From NCBI RefSeq assembly GCF_014648075.1, contig NZ_BMQK01000001.1:186001-250000 (forward strand): a stretch of 64,000 bases of DNA, read 5' to 3'. The notes beneath the pieces were generated by a model. It was not told the DNA's origin. It was given only the letters and a program-made list of their open reading frames with translations, and made no database searches. Both the position numbers and the translations under genes were made by a program. Below, one piece after another: positions 1 to 8,768 of this stretch. The stretch's first letter is position 1, and every line of letters begins with the position of its first letter. This DNA is from Streptomyces ruber. Lineage in GTDB: Bacteria; Actinomycetota; Actinomycetes; Streptomycetales; Streptomycetaceae.

Positions 1-525
1 GCCTCGGCGCTGGGCGCGGCCTCGCAGCGCGAGTGGGAGAACTGGTTCGACGCCTGGCCCCTGCCCTTCGCCACGCTCGCCGACGTCCGCAAGTGGTTCG
101 GCGAGGACGACCCCTGGGTGGAGCGCCGCAACGCGGCACGCGGTGAGTTCTACGCCGAGGTCATGCACGAGTGCCCGGACGGCTGGCGCCCCGTCTTCTC
201 CCCCGAGGTGATGCTCAGGTCCCGCGAGGCGTGGGTGTACGACGCCCACTGGGAGGAGCTGGCCCAGGTACGGTGCCCGACGCTCGTCGTACGCGGCCTC
301 GACGGCGAGCTGGGCCGCGCGGAGTCCCAGGAGATGGTCCGCGTCCTGCCCCGCGGGGAGTACGCGGAGGTCGCCGACGCCGGCCACCTCGTCCACTACG
401 ACCAGCCGGACGCCTGGCGCACGGCCATCGAGCCCTTCCTGGACGGCCTCCTCGACCCCCGCGACCCCTGGGACCTGGACGACGCACCCGGGCACGCCCC
501 CGAACACCCCGAGGGCGAGGAGTAG
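1..525 (+). CDS. alpha/beta hydrolase, 3' part only
   Basis: The reading frame is open from base 1, so the gene begins upstream and only its last 174 residues are visible. They carry the end of an alpha/beta-hydrolase fold: a helical lid rich in Trp and acids, then TLVVRGLDGELG with the usual acid-loop Asp, and DAGHLVHYDQP with the catalytic His. The nucleophile elbow lies outside the window. The tail after the His motif is acidic and Pro-rich and looks disordered. The substrate cannot be told. It is convergent with the ABC-type gene ending at 546, with only about 20 bases between them. Confidence 0.8.
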   Translation, partial: ASALGAASQREWENWFDAWPLPFATLADVRKWFGEDDPWVERRNAARGEFYAEVMHECPDGWRPVFSPEVMLRSREAWVYDAHWEELAQVRCPTLVVRGLDGELGRAESQEMVRVLPRGEYAEVADAGHLVHYDQPDAWRTAIEPFLDGLLDPRDPWDLDDAPGHAPEHPEGEE

Positions 526-545
526 GACGGGCCCGTCCGCACGGT

Positions 546-2159
546 TCACCCCCTGCCGACCGCGGCCAGGATCTCCGGCAGCCGCCGGGCCGTCCGCGGC
601 GCCGCCAGCCGCAGGCCGGCGAACCCGACACCCGCCCCGTACGCGGTGCCCAGCGGCAGCAGCAGCCATGTCCGGGCGGTGCCGCCCGGGACGAGGTGCA
701 GCCAGACGGTCAGGGCGATGACGGGCAGACACAGCAGGGCCGCCGCCACCATGCCGCCGAAGACCGGGATCCAGGCGAGGCCCGCCTGCCCCGGGGTGAC
801 GTTCTTGTGGCCCTCCTGCGGGACGGGGTACGGGAAGCGGGCCGAGGACCAGGCCCCGGTGGCCAGCATCGCGCCGAGCAGCGCGAAGGAGAGGCCCAGC
901 GCACCGGGCAGCGCGGGCCAGTCGCCGAGCATCGCGGTGGTCAGGACGGTCACGAGCGTCGCGTACGGCAGGCTGATCACCAGCAGGGCGAGCGCCCGGC
1001 CGCGCAGCTCGACGTACGCGTCCCGGGGCGAGGCGATGGTCAGCGCGACCATCCAGAACGCGGACGCGTCCGGCCCGAACTGGTTGTACATCTGGACGCC
1101 GAGCATCCCGGCGGCGAAGCACGCGAACCAGACCGAGCCGGTGTTCTGCAGGGCGTTGAACACCGGCACGATCAGGCCGATCGCCAGCGAGGTCACCCAG
1201 GCCGTCCTGGTCCTCGGGTCGCGCCACGCGTACCGCAGACCGCGCTCCACGGTGGCGCCGGTACGCCCCTGGGGCAGGAGACGGCCGGGGCCCGCCGGGC
1301 GCGACCGGTGCCGCACCTCCCGCGCGTCCTGTCCCGCGGCCGGCAGGGTGGAACCGTCCGGCGAGGTCATCAGCCGGGCGAGGCGGCACGTCCGGTCCAG
1401 GTCCGGGCCGGCGTCCCGGCCGGTCGCGCCGACCAGTTCCGGGAAGGCCCGCTGGAGCGAGGGCGCGTCCCCCCGTACCTCCGCGAGCGGGCCGTGCGCG
1501 CGGACGCGGCCGGCGGCCATGACGGCCACCCAGTCGCACAGCGACTCGGCCAGTGCCATGACGTGGGAGGAGAGGACGACGGTGGCGCCCGACGCGGTGT
1601 ACCGCTCCAGGACACCGCGGATGACCTGCGCCGAGACGGGGTCGACCCCCTCGAACGGCTCGTCCAGGAAGAGGATCTCGGGACTGTGGAGGAGGGCCGC
1701 GGCGAGACCCAGTCTCCTGCGCATGCCGGGCGAGCAGTCCACGAGGAGTTTGTGCCGGGCGCCCGCGAGGTCGAGGACGTCGAGGAGCCGGGCGGCACGC
1801 CGGTCGGCCTCGGCCCCGGGCAGACCGCGCAGTCCGCCCGTGTACGCGAGGAGTTCCCGCCCGGAGAGCCGCTCGAAGAGCCGCAGCCCCTCGGGGAGGA
1901 CCCCGATGCGGGACTTCACCTCGACCGGGTCCCGCCACACGTCGAACCCGGCGACCTCGGCGGTGCCCTGGTCGGGGCGGAGCAGACCGGTGAGCATGGA
2001 CAGGGTGGTCGTCTTGCCCGCCCCGTTCGGCCCGACCAGGCCGATGCAGCGGCCCGCGGGCAGCTCCAGGTCGATACCGGCGACGGCGACCTGCTCGCCG
2101 AACCGCTTCGTCAGGCCCCGCACGCGTACGGCGACCGCACCCGCTGAACCCTCACTCAT
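546..2159 (-). CDS. ABC ATPase fused in frame to the C-terminal half of an ABC permease
   Basis: Residues 1-255 are a complete ABC ATPase: Walker A GPNGAGKTT at 43-51, a signature region SPGMRRRL near 143-150 in place of LSGGQ, Walker B ILFLDEPF at 162-169 and the H-loop SSHV near 197. From about residue 262 (LARLMTSPDGSTL) the protein becomes a permease with about six hydrophobic segments. In related streptomycetes, as I recall them, the ATPase and a permease of about 530 residues are separate adjacent genes, and this motif lies mid-permease. The simplest reading is an in-frame deletion, at about 1373-1394, of the end of one gene and the first half of the next. Start ATG at 2159. Substrate unknown. 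Whether it still transports is doubtful. Confidence 0.75.
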   Translation of the reverse strand: MSEGSAGAVAVRVRGLTKRFGEQVAVAGIDLELPAGRCIGLVGPNGAGKTTTLSMLTGLLRPDQGTAEVAGFDVWRDPVEVKSRIGVLPEGLRLFERLSGRELLAYTGGLRGLPGAEADRRAARLLDVLDLAGARHKLLVDCSPGMRRRLGLAAALLHSPEILFLDEPFEGVDPVSAQVIRGVLERYTASGATVVLSSHVMALAESLCDWVAVMAAGRVRAHGPLAEVRGDAPSLQRAFPELVGATGRDAGPDLDRTCRLARLMTSPDGSTLPAAGQDAREVRHRSRPAGPGRLLPQGRTGATVERGLRYAWRDPRTRTAWVTSLAIGLIVPVFNALQNTGSVWFACFAAGMLGVQMYNQFGPDASAFWMVALTIASPRDAYVELRGRALALLVISLPYATLVTVLTTAMLGDWPALPGALGLSFALLGAMLATGAWSSARFPYPVPQEGHKNVTPGQAGLAWIPVFGGMVAAALLCLPVIALTVWLHLVPGGTARTWLLLPLGTAYGAGVGFAGLRLAAPRTARRLPEILAAVGRG

Positions 2160-2180
2160 ACGATCACGATACGAGGGTTG

Positions 2181-2220
2181 CGCCCCTCAGGGACGCGGGG
2201 AACTGCGTGACCGGCCACGG
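2181..2220. repeat. dispersed intergenic repeat, copy 1
   Basis: A GC-rich segment with CCCCTCAGGG, then GCGGGGAACTGCGTGACC and GGCCAC. It matches the 6174-6210 segment in wording and order. I recall very similar text (CGCGGGGAACTGCGCGACC) from many Streptomyces intergenic regions. It starts about 20 bases upstream of the ABC-type gene. Confidence 0.55.
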
Positions 2221-2258
2221 CGATCCCGCAGTCACGTACCGGACCGTGAGCGGAACGC

Positions 2259-2942
2259 CTACCGCCGCCCGTCCCGCCCGCACGCGTACGCCAGCGGGGA
2301 GATGAGCTCCTCCGCGTCCGGCAGCCAGCGGTTCGCCGCGGTGGGGCGGCGCGCCCACTGCACCGGGCCCCGGGTGCCGTACCGCGTGGGCGGTGCCGCC
2401 ACGTACTGGCCCTCGCCGAGCGTGGTCAGGTCGAGGGTCAGCGGGGACCAGCCCAACTTCCGTACGAGATCCGGCACCTTCACCGAGGCGCCGGGCAGCA
2501 CGAAGAACTGCATGCGCCGGTCCGGTGTCCAGGTCACCGGACCGAGGGTGAGATCCATGCGCTCCATCCGGGCCAGCGCGAGGAGTCCGGCGCTCTCGGG
2601 CACGTCGATGGCGTCGAACGTGTGGCCGGTCGGCAGCAGGATCGAGGCGTTCGGCTGCTCGGACCACATGCGGCGCGCGACGGTCGCGCTGCCCGTCGCC
2701 CGGGTCGCCCAGTCCTCGCCCGCCGGGTGGGCACCGGGGACGGCACAGGCCGACTGGCCGCACGAGCAGACCTGGACGCCGTCGACGGTCTCCAGCCAGG
2801 TCCCGGGGAACACGTCCCAGTGGCGCTCTTCGGCATAACGTACTGCGGCTTCCAGGAGCGATTCGCCGCGCTGAACCGGAATTTGGGCAGCTTCAGGGCC
2901 CGCGATGGTCTCTTCCACGATGAACACAACTCTAGCCGTCAT
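2259..2942 (-). CDS. bifunctional primase/polymerase (prim-pol)-like small protein
   Basis: A 227-residue soluble protein resembling the N-terminal prim-pol-like domain found in many short Streptomyces proteins: SLLEAAVRYAEERHWDVFPGTW near the start, a Cys pair CSCGQSAC, GAHPAGEDWATRATGS, and a Trp/Arg-rich end. The larger catalytic and helicase parts of phage primases are absent. Role unknown, possibly regulatory. The listed start is ATG at 2942, but in-frame GTG codons a few residues further in are equally likely because related proteins begin at VEETIAG. It is divergent from the regulator starting at 3273. Confidence 0.6.
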   Translation of the reverse strand: MTARVVFIVEETIAGPEAAQIPVQRGESLLEAAVRYAEERHWDVFPGTWLETVDGVQVCSCGQSACAVPGAHPAGEDWATRATGSATVARRMWSEQPNASILLPTGHTFDAIDVPESAGLLALARMERMDLTLGPVTWTPDRRMQFFVLPGASVKVPDLVRKLGWSPLTLDLTTLGEGQYVAAPPTRYGTRGPVQWARRPTAANRWLPDAEELISPLAYACGRDGRR

Positions 2943-3272
2943 CAGGGGTTACGGATGTCGCGTGCGCGGGGGAGGAGCACCGTTTCGGCGTCCGGGGCGC
3001 ATGGGTGCACACGTGGGGGCGCGCGGGAGGAAGAACGGCAGACGCCGGGTAACCACGTACGGGGGACGGTAGCTGCCTTTACCCCGGCAATCCTCGTAAG
3101 TCTCGCATTCTCGGTATGTCCGCGGGGCATTGATCGTCAAGGCCGGGTCCCGCCGGCGCGTACGGCGGTGAGGAACGCGGGTGCCCGCCGGGTGCCGCCG
3201 ACAGGGAACGGCCGGTGAAGGCACGTCAACTCGGTGCGCGGGCAGGCACCGCAGCCACAGGGGGTACACACC
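2943..3272. other. divergent intergenic region, no gene
   Basis: About 330 bases between the prim-pol-like gene and the HTH regulator gene. It must hold both promoters. The stretch around 3080-3135 is less GC-rich than its surroundings. I find no convincing -35/-10 pair and no repeat. Confidence 0.5.
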
Positions 3273-4658
3273 ATGGCCGCAAGGCCTCTCGTCGCCAGGC
3301 AGCCGAACGAACGGCTCCAGGCGCTCATCCAGGAAGCGGGCTGCTCCAACGCGGGGCTCGCCCGCAGAGTCAACATGTGCGGCGCGGAGCACGGTCTCGA
3401 CCTGCGCTACGACAAGACGTCCGTGGCGCGCTGGCTGCGCGGACAGCAGCCGCGCGGGCGGGCGCCCGGCATCATCGCCGAGGCCCTCGGCCGCAAACTG
3501 GGCCGTACCGTCACGATCGACGAGATCGGCATGGCCAACGGCAAGAACCTGGCCTCCGGTGTCGGCCTGCAGTTCTCGCCGACCGTGCTCGGGGCCATCG
3601 AGCAGGTCTGCGAGCTCTGGCGCAGCGACGTCGGCCGCCGGGACTTCCTCTCCGGGTCCTCGGTCGCCGCCTCCGCGCTGGTCGAGCCGAGCCGGGACTG
3701 GCTGATCTCCCTGCCGGACCCGCAGGTGGCGCGCTCGGCCGGGCCGCGGGTCGGGGCCGCCGACGTGGCGGCCGTGAAGTCGATGACCCAGGCGCTGACG
3801 GACCTCGACCACACCTACGGCAGCGGGCACGTGCGCCCGGTGGTCGTGCACTACCTGAACAGCGTGGTCTCCGGGCTGCTGGCCGGCTCGTACCGGGAGG
3901 CCGTCGGGCGGGAACTGTTCGCGGCGGTCGCCCGGTTGACGGAGCTCGCCGGGTACATGGCCGTCGACACCGGTCAGCCGGGGCTCGCCCAGCGCTACTA
4001 CATCCAGGCGCTGCGGCTCGCGCAGGCGGCGGGCGACCGCGGGTACGGCGGGTACGTCCTGGCCGCGTCCATGAGCCACCTGGCGGCGCAGCTCGGCAAT
4101 CCGCGGGAGATCGCGCAACTGGCGCGCGCGGCGCAGGAGGGGGCGCGGGGGCGCGTCACTCCGCGCGCGGAGTCCATGTTCTACGCCGCGGAGGCGCGGG
4201 GGCACGCGCTGATGGGCGACGCGAAGGCGACCCAGCAGGCGGCCGGGCGCGCGGTCGAGGCCCTGGAGGGGGCCGACGCGAAGTCCGGTGACGACCCGGT
4301 GTGGATCCGGCACTTCGACGAGGCGTACCTCGCCGACGAGCTGGCGCACTGCCACCGCGACCTGGGGCAGGCCACGGCGGCCGCGCGGCGCGCCGAGGAG
4401 GCCCTGGCGGGGCACCCCGAGTCCCGGGCCCGGCGGCGCGCCATCGGACTCGTCCTGCTGGCCACCGCGCAGGTGCAGCAGCGCGACGTCGAACAGGCCT
4501 GCCACACGGGCCTGCAGGCGGTCGAACTGCTCGGCACCGTGCGGTCGGGCCGCGGCGCCGACTACCTGGAGGACTTCCAGCAACGGCTGGAGCCGTTCCG
4601 TGACGAGGCGGTGGTACGGGAGTTCGGCGCGCGGCTGGAGCTGCAGACCGCGGCCTGA
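3273..4658 (+). CDS. large HTH/TPR-type transcriptional regulator with internal twin-Arg motif
   Basis: 461 residues from the ATG at 3273, preceded by CACAGGGGG; an ATG 39 bases upstream is possible but lacks a site. Residues 8-75 resemble the DNA-binding start of NsdA-like Streptomyces regulators (QPNERLQALIQEAG, then YDKTSVARWLRG). Residues 120-137 (GRRDFLSGSSVAASALV) look like a twin-arginine signal placed internally, a feature that makes such proteins mis-annotated as secreted. The rest is alpha-helical and TPR-like, suited to sensing a partner. It probably controls development or antibiotic production, by analogy with NsdA only. Target unknown. Confidence 0.65.
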   Translation: MAARPLVARQPNERLQALIQEAGCSNAGLARRVNMCGAEHGLDLRYDKTSVARWLRGQQPRGRAPGIIAEALGRKLGRTVTIDEIGMANGKNLASGVGLQFSPTVLGAIEQVCELWRSDVGRRDFLSGSSVAASALVEPSRDWLISLPDPQVARSAGPRVGAADVAAVKSMTQALTDLDHTYGSGHVRPVVVHYLNSVVSGLLAGSYREAVGRELFAAVARLTELAGYMAVDTGQPGLAQRYYIQALRLAQAAGDRGYGGYVLAASMSHLAAQLGNPREIAQLARAAQEGARGRVTPRAESMFYAAEARGHALMGDAKATQQAAGRAVEALEGADAKSGDDPVWIRHFDEAYLADELAHCHRDLGQATAAARRAEEALAGHPESRARRRAIGLVLLATAQVQQRDVEQACHTGLQAVELLGTVRSGRGADYLEDFQQRLEPFRDEAVVREFGARLELQTAA

Positions 4659-4788
4659 ACGGGCGCCGGGGGCACGGGTGATGACCGTGCCCCCGGTGAT
4701 CCGGGAGGGGGCTTCGGGGGGACCTCGTCACGCGGACCCGGTAGCGTGGGCCGACGATGTCGGCAGGTCCCCATCAGGAGGAGTCCCG

Positions 4789-6171
4789 GTGACGCAGAGT
4801 GGACAGGGCGGGGAGCCCTCGGCGCGGATACCGCGCGAAGGCGTCGTGCTGCCCTCCGACGGCGGTGCGCCCCTCCTCCCCGGTGAGCAGGCGGTCGTGG
4901 CCCCCGGCCGGACCTGGGACCAGCCCTGGAGCCCGGGCCCGTCGGCGGCCCAGGAGCCGCCGACGCAGCACTGGGACGCGCGGGGGTGGGATGCGTCACA
5001 GCCCCCGGAGCAGCCACGGATGCCCGCGCAGCAGCAGACGCCGCCGGCACCGCCGGGTGCGGGACCGCTGCCGCCCGAGGGGGCGCGCTCACCCCGGCCG
5101 CTGCCGTACGGCACCGAGTCACCGGCGTACGGAACGCAGTACGAGGCACAGGGGCACGCGGCGCAGGGGCACGCGGCACAGGCGTACGGAACGCCGCCGC
5201 ACGCCGCCGAGGCCGCCACCCAGTACATACCGCCGGTCGGCCCGGGCGCCCTGCCGCCCGAGATGCCCGCCGCGCCCGGGCCGGACGCCCAGGCCACGCA
5301 GTACCTCCCGCCCGTCCCGGCGCAGCAGCAGCCGGGTGCCGCGCCGCCGCAGCGCACCCCCCCGGACGTGTTCGACAACCTGTTCCGCAGCGAGCCGGGC
5401 GACGCCGCGGCCGGGCCCGCCCAGCGGCCGCACCCGCAGGCCGCCGGGGACGGACGGGGGGCGCAGGGCCCCAGACCGCCCCACGCGGCGGCCGGTGGCC
5501 GGGCCGCCGCCCGCCGTGACACCGACCGCGGGCGCACCGGCTCCCGGGTGCCGCTGATCGCGGCCGTCGGCGTCGGCATCGCCGCGCTCGGCATCGGCGC
5601 GGGCGCCCTGCTCGGCAGCGGCGACGGCGGAGGCGGCGACGGGCAGAAGCAGAGCGTCGACCCGGCCGTCGCGGCGGCCGCGTCCGACCCCGCGTCGGCG
5701 TCACCGGACACCGACCCGGCGAAGGAACAGGCCGTCGCCCTGGACCAGTTGCTGGCGGACAGCGGCGACAGCCGGGAGAGCGTGATCAACGCGGTCGGCG
5801 ACGTCAAGGCGTGCAAGGACCTCGACCGGGCGGCCGCCGATCTGCGCGACGCCGCACAGCAGCGCAGCGACCTCGTCACCCGGCTGTCGGAGCTCTCCGT
5901 CGACAAGCTGCCGAACCACGCCGAGCTGACCGCCGCGCTCACCAGCGCCTGGAAGGCCTCCGAGTCCGCCGACAACCACTACGCCGCCTGGGCCGACCAG
6001 GCCGCCGGCAAGAAGGGCTGCCGCAAGGGCGAGGCGCGCACCACCGGCGAGACCCGGGCCGGCAACAAGGCCAGCGCCACGGCCAGCGCCGAGAAGGAGA
6101 AGGCCGCCGAGCTGTGGAACGCCATCGCGGCCGACCACGGCCTGACCCGGCGTCAGGCGTCCCAGCTCTGA
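4789..6171 (+). CDS. proline-rich single-pass membrane protein
   Basis: GTG start at 4789 behind an excellent AGGAGGAG site at 4776-4783; 460 residues. Residues 1-250 are disordered and rich in Pro, Gln, Ala and Gly, with repeated ATQYxPPV and YGTxxxAxGHAAQ blocks. A single hydrophobic helix follows at about 255-277 (VPLIAAVGVGIAALGIGAG). The outer part, about 180 residues, is Ala/Asp/Lys-rich and helical with one Cys pair (VKACKDLD and KKGCRKG), which could form a disulfide. No enzymatic motif is seen and the function is unknown. It lies 130 bases after the regulator gene and may have its own promoter. Confidence 0.75.
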   Translation: MTQSGQGGEPSARIPREGVVLPSDGGAPLLPGEQAVVAPGRTWDQPWSPGPSAAQEPPTQHWDARGWDASQPPEQPRMPAQQQTPPAPPGAGPLPPEGARSPRPLPYGTESPAYGTQYEAQGHAAQGHAAQAYGTPPHAAEAATQYIPPVGPGALPPEMPAAPGPDAQATQYLPPVPAQQQPGAAPPQRTPPDVFDNLFRSEPGDAAAGPAQRPHPQAAGDGRGAQGPRPPHAAAGGRAAARRDTDRGRTGSRVPLIAAVGVGIAALGIGAGALLGSGDGGGGDGQKQSVDPAVAAAASDPASASPDTDPAKEQAVALDQLLADSGDSRESVINAVGDVKACKDLDRAAADLRDAAQQRSDLVTRLSELSVDKLPNHAELTAALTSAWKASESADNHYAAWADQAAGKKGCRKGEARTTGETRAGNKASATASAEKEKAAELWNAIAADHGLTRRQASQL

Positions 6172-6173
6172 CC

Positions 6174-6210
6174 GTGCCCCGCGGGGGCGCGGGAGTGCGC
6201 GACCGGCCAC
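6174..6210. repeat. dispersed intergenic repeat, copy 2
   Basis: GTGCCCCGCGGGGGCGCGGG followed by AGTGCGCGACCGGCCAC. It corresponds to the copy at 2181-2220. CCCCGCGGGG can form a short hairpin, so this copy may also act as a terminator between the convergent genes ending at 6171 and 6251. Confidence 0.55.
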
Positions 6211-6250
6211 AGCACGCCGGCGTGTGCGGCACCGGGCCCCGGCGGAGCGC

Positions 6251-7597
6251 CTAGCCGGCGTTCTCCAGTGTCTGCCGCACGTTCACGAAATCCTTCCGCG
6301 CGGCCACCAGCCGGCCGTCGCGTACGACCTGGAAGGTGACGTCGGAGTTGACCAGGCGCGGGAAGTCACCGGCCGCGATGAGGTCCTCGAAGCGCCAGCG
6401 CAGCGTCGGCGTGAGCCCTCCCGTGGTCACCTCCAGACCGTCGTCGAGGGCCCGCCGGATGCTGCGCGCGCTGATCTCCTCCTCGCCCAGCTTCTCGACG
6501 ACCGCCTCGAACACGGTGTACGCCACCCACGTGGTCTGCACCCCCGGGTCCGAGGCGTCGATGCGGTTGTCACCGAAGGCGTGCTCGTCGATGACCTCGT
6601 TCATGGTGTTCCAGCGCGCGTCGGTCTCCTCCGGGTACCAGCCGGTGACGTACGCCCCCTCGTACGGCCCGGAGCTGCCGCCGGTGGCGTCGAGCCGCGA
6701 CTGGTCGACGCTGCCGAGCACGGAGCCGATGCGCACCTCGGAGGAGTCGTCGCGGACGCGCCGGAAGGAGTCCATGAAGGTGTCGGTGCGGTCGCCGAGC
6801 GAGGGCACCACGCACCCCGTGCTGCTCGTGTCCGACGTGGCGCGGGCCAGCGCCCGCCCGGCCGCGTCCGTGTACGAGGTGGCGTCCTCGGCGGCGAGCT
6901 GGTCCGTGACGGCGGCGTGCTCCCCGGTGCGCAGCCCGGCGTCGAGGAGCACCGGCATGGTGTCGCCGACGACCGAGTCGGGGCGGACGAGGACGACGGT
7001 GCCACAGGCGTCGGCGAGCTGCTCGCCGAGACCGGCCAGGAGCGAGAACTGGCCGCCGTTGACCGGGTAGGAGATCGAGCTGGTGAACTCGTCGGAGGTG
7101 ACGCCGTAGCCGCCCATGTACGGGATGCCCGCCGACTCCAGGGGGGAGAGGAAGGAGCGGCCGTGCTGGCTGTACGAGCCGACGACCGCGACGGCGCCCT
7201 CGTCGACCGCGCGCTGGGCGCACGCCGCGGCGCCCACGGCTTCGTTGTCGTCGTTGCAGGTCAGGACGCGCAGTTCGCGGCCGTCGAGGCCGCCCCGGGA
7301 GTTCACCCAGCGGGCGTAGGCCTGGGCCATGGCGGGCATGCCGGGCTTGTTGGTGGCGGCGGTGTCCTCCGGCGCCCACGTCATGACGGTGATCGGCTCG
7401 TCCGTGCCGCCCCCCGAGGTGCCGGGGACGACACCGCAGCCGACGGCGAGCGACGCGCAGGCCGCGAGGGCGCCCGCGGACAGCACGGAGGTGCGCGTGC
7501 CGCCTCTCCGTGCTGCCCGCCCGCGCGGTGCGTGGCCCTCCGGGACGGGCCGGGTACGGACGGGGAGGAAATTGCGCAAGTGTCGCTTGCCGGTCAT
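6251..7597 (-). CDS. substrate-binding lipoprotein, Leu/Ile/Val-binding (receptor family ligand-binding) type
   Basis: ATG at 7597; 448 residues. A long Arg-rich N-terminus precedes a hydrophobic core and the lipobox LAVGC with Cys54, so it should be a membrane-anchored periplasmic-binding-type lipoprotein. The mature part has the type I periplasmic-binding fold: ITVMTWAPEDT, ARWVNSRGGLDGRELRV, a VVGSYSQHG loop and AYVTGWYPEE. It probably binds an amino acid or amide-like ligand. No permease or ATPase genes are adjacent, so the transporter partner is elsewhere or the protein acts as a sensor. An upstream in-frame ATG (7726) would add 43 residues that do not look like a signal peptide. Confidence 0.8.
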   Translation of the reverse strand: MTGKRHLRNFLPVRTRPVPEGHAPRGRAARRGGTRTSVLSAGALAACASLAVGCGVVPGTSGGGTDEPITVMTWAPEDTAATNKPGMPAMAQAYARWVNSRGGLDGRELRVLTCNDDNEAVGAAACAQRAVDEGAVAVVGSYSQHGRSFLSPLESAGIPYMGGYGVTSDEFTSSISYPVNGGQFSLLAGLGEQLADACGTVVLVRPDSVVGDTMPVLLDAGLRTGEHAAVTDQLAAEDATSYTDAAGRALARATSDTSSTGCVVPSLGDRTDTFMDSFRRVRDDSSEVRIGSVLGSVDQSRLDATGGSSGPYEGAYVTGWYPEETDARWNTMNEVIDEHAFGDNRIDASDPGVQTTWVAYTVFEAVVEKLGEEEISARSIRRALDDGLEVTTGGLTPTLRWRFEDLIAAGDFPRLVNSDVTFQVVRDGRLVAARKDFVNVRQTLENAG

Positions 7598-7777
7598 GAA
7601 AGCGCACGATTCCGCCACACCGCCAACCGGGGAGTGACGAGCGGTCAACGCGAGGTGGCCGGGAGGTGAATTGCGGGGGTCGTGGGCCGCGGCCGTGCGA
7701 GGAACGTACGATCGGTGGTCGTGCAAGGTGCGGACAACTCTTCCCGTCGCGGCCGTCGCTCATCCACCATGGGCGGC

Positions 7778-8215
7778 ATGCCACTGAACGACATGCCGTG
7801 GTGGCGCTGGCGCAGCAATGTGCGCTCCGCGCTGCACATGCTCTCCGACCCGGTGTTCCAGCGGGACGTCTGGCTGGCCGGTGTCGACGGATACGGGGAC
7901 GTCACCGACGCCGTCTACCGGCTGGTGGAGGACACCTGGCTGGACAACTGGTCCGCGGAGAAGTACGTGGGCACGATATTCCGTGACTCCCAGGAGGCGG
8001 CCCTCGTGGACACCGCCGTGCTGCGGGTCCTGCGGATCATGCACCAGGTCGGACCGGACGCGCCGGTGGCCGCCTACCTGGAACACCACGCGTGGCCGGA
8101 GGCGGTCCGGGCGGCCCGCGACGCGCACGTACGCATGGCGGCGAGCGACGCCGAGGACCCGGACACACCACCGCGGACGCTCGAGGTGCTGCGCATCATG
8201 ACGCGGACGGGGTAG
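7778..8215 (+). CDS. conserved hypothetical protein
   Basis: A 145-residue soluble protein starting MPLNDMPWWRWRSNV, helical, with several Trp residues and a His-containing segment (AAYLEHHAWPEA). I do not recognise the family. The start is uncertain: in-frame ATGs at 7769, 7778 and 7790 and a longer frame from 7682 are possible and none has a strong ribosome site. It is divergent from the lipoprotein gene and followed by the G-rich repeat tract. Confidence 0.55.
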   Translation: MPLNDMPWWRWRSNVRSALHMLSDPVFQRDVWLAGVDGYGDVTDAVYRLVEDTWLDNWSAEKYVGTIFRDSQEAALVDTAVLRVLRIMHQVGPDAPVAAYLEHHAWPEAVRAARDAHVRMAASDAEDPDTPPRTLEVLRIMTRTG

Positions 8216-8700
8216 GGGCGGCGGACTGGGCCTGCCGGGAAGGGGGCCCGCCGGGACGGGGCCCGCCGGACCTGGCACCCGCCGGGAAGGGGGCCCGCGG
8301 GGCCGGGGGCCCGCCGGGACGGGAACCTGCGGGGCGGGGCTTGCGAAACTGAGGGTCCGCCGGGACGGGGCTTGCCCCGGTGGACTGGGCCTGCCGGGAC
8401 CGGGGGCCCGCGGGGCGGGGCTTGCCGGAGTAGGGGTCCGCGGAATCGGGCGTCCGCCGGTACGGGGCTCGTCTCGGTGGAGTGGGCTTGCCGGGACCGG
8501 GGGCCCGCGGGGCCGGGTGTCCGCCGGGCCGGGGGCCCGCGGGGCGGGGCCGCCGAATCAAGGGTCCGCGGGGCCGGGCGTCCGCCGGGACGGGACTTGC
8601 CCCGGCGGAAGGGGTTCGCCGGGGCCGGGACCGGGGGCCCGCGAGACGGGTCCGCGGAGCAAGGAAGCGCCGGACAGGGCCCGGGCGCCCGCGCGTGTGT
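8216..8700. repeat. degenerate G-rich tandem repeat tract
   Basis: About 500 bases between the hypothetical gene and purU made of imperfect blocks such as GGGGGCCCGCGGGGC, CGCCGGGACGGGGC and TTGCC, repeated many times on the plus strand with dozens of GGG/GGGG runs. All frames remain open on both strands because of composition, and I see no real coding signal. It forms most of the upstream region of purU. Confidence 0.75.
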
Positions 8701-8768
8701 GGCCGCGTGGGTGACCAGGGAGCGGGACGCCCGGCCGGGCGGGGCGCGTCTGTGGGATTCTGTCCTGC

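Noticed and set aside
171..2147. 658-residue plus-strand frame across the ABC-type gene
   Set aside because: Its protein is Arg/Pro/Gly-rich without any domain, and the minus-strand frame has the ATPase motifs. It is an antisense shadow typical of high GC.
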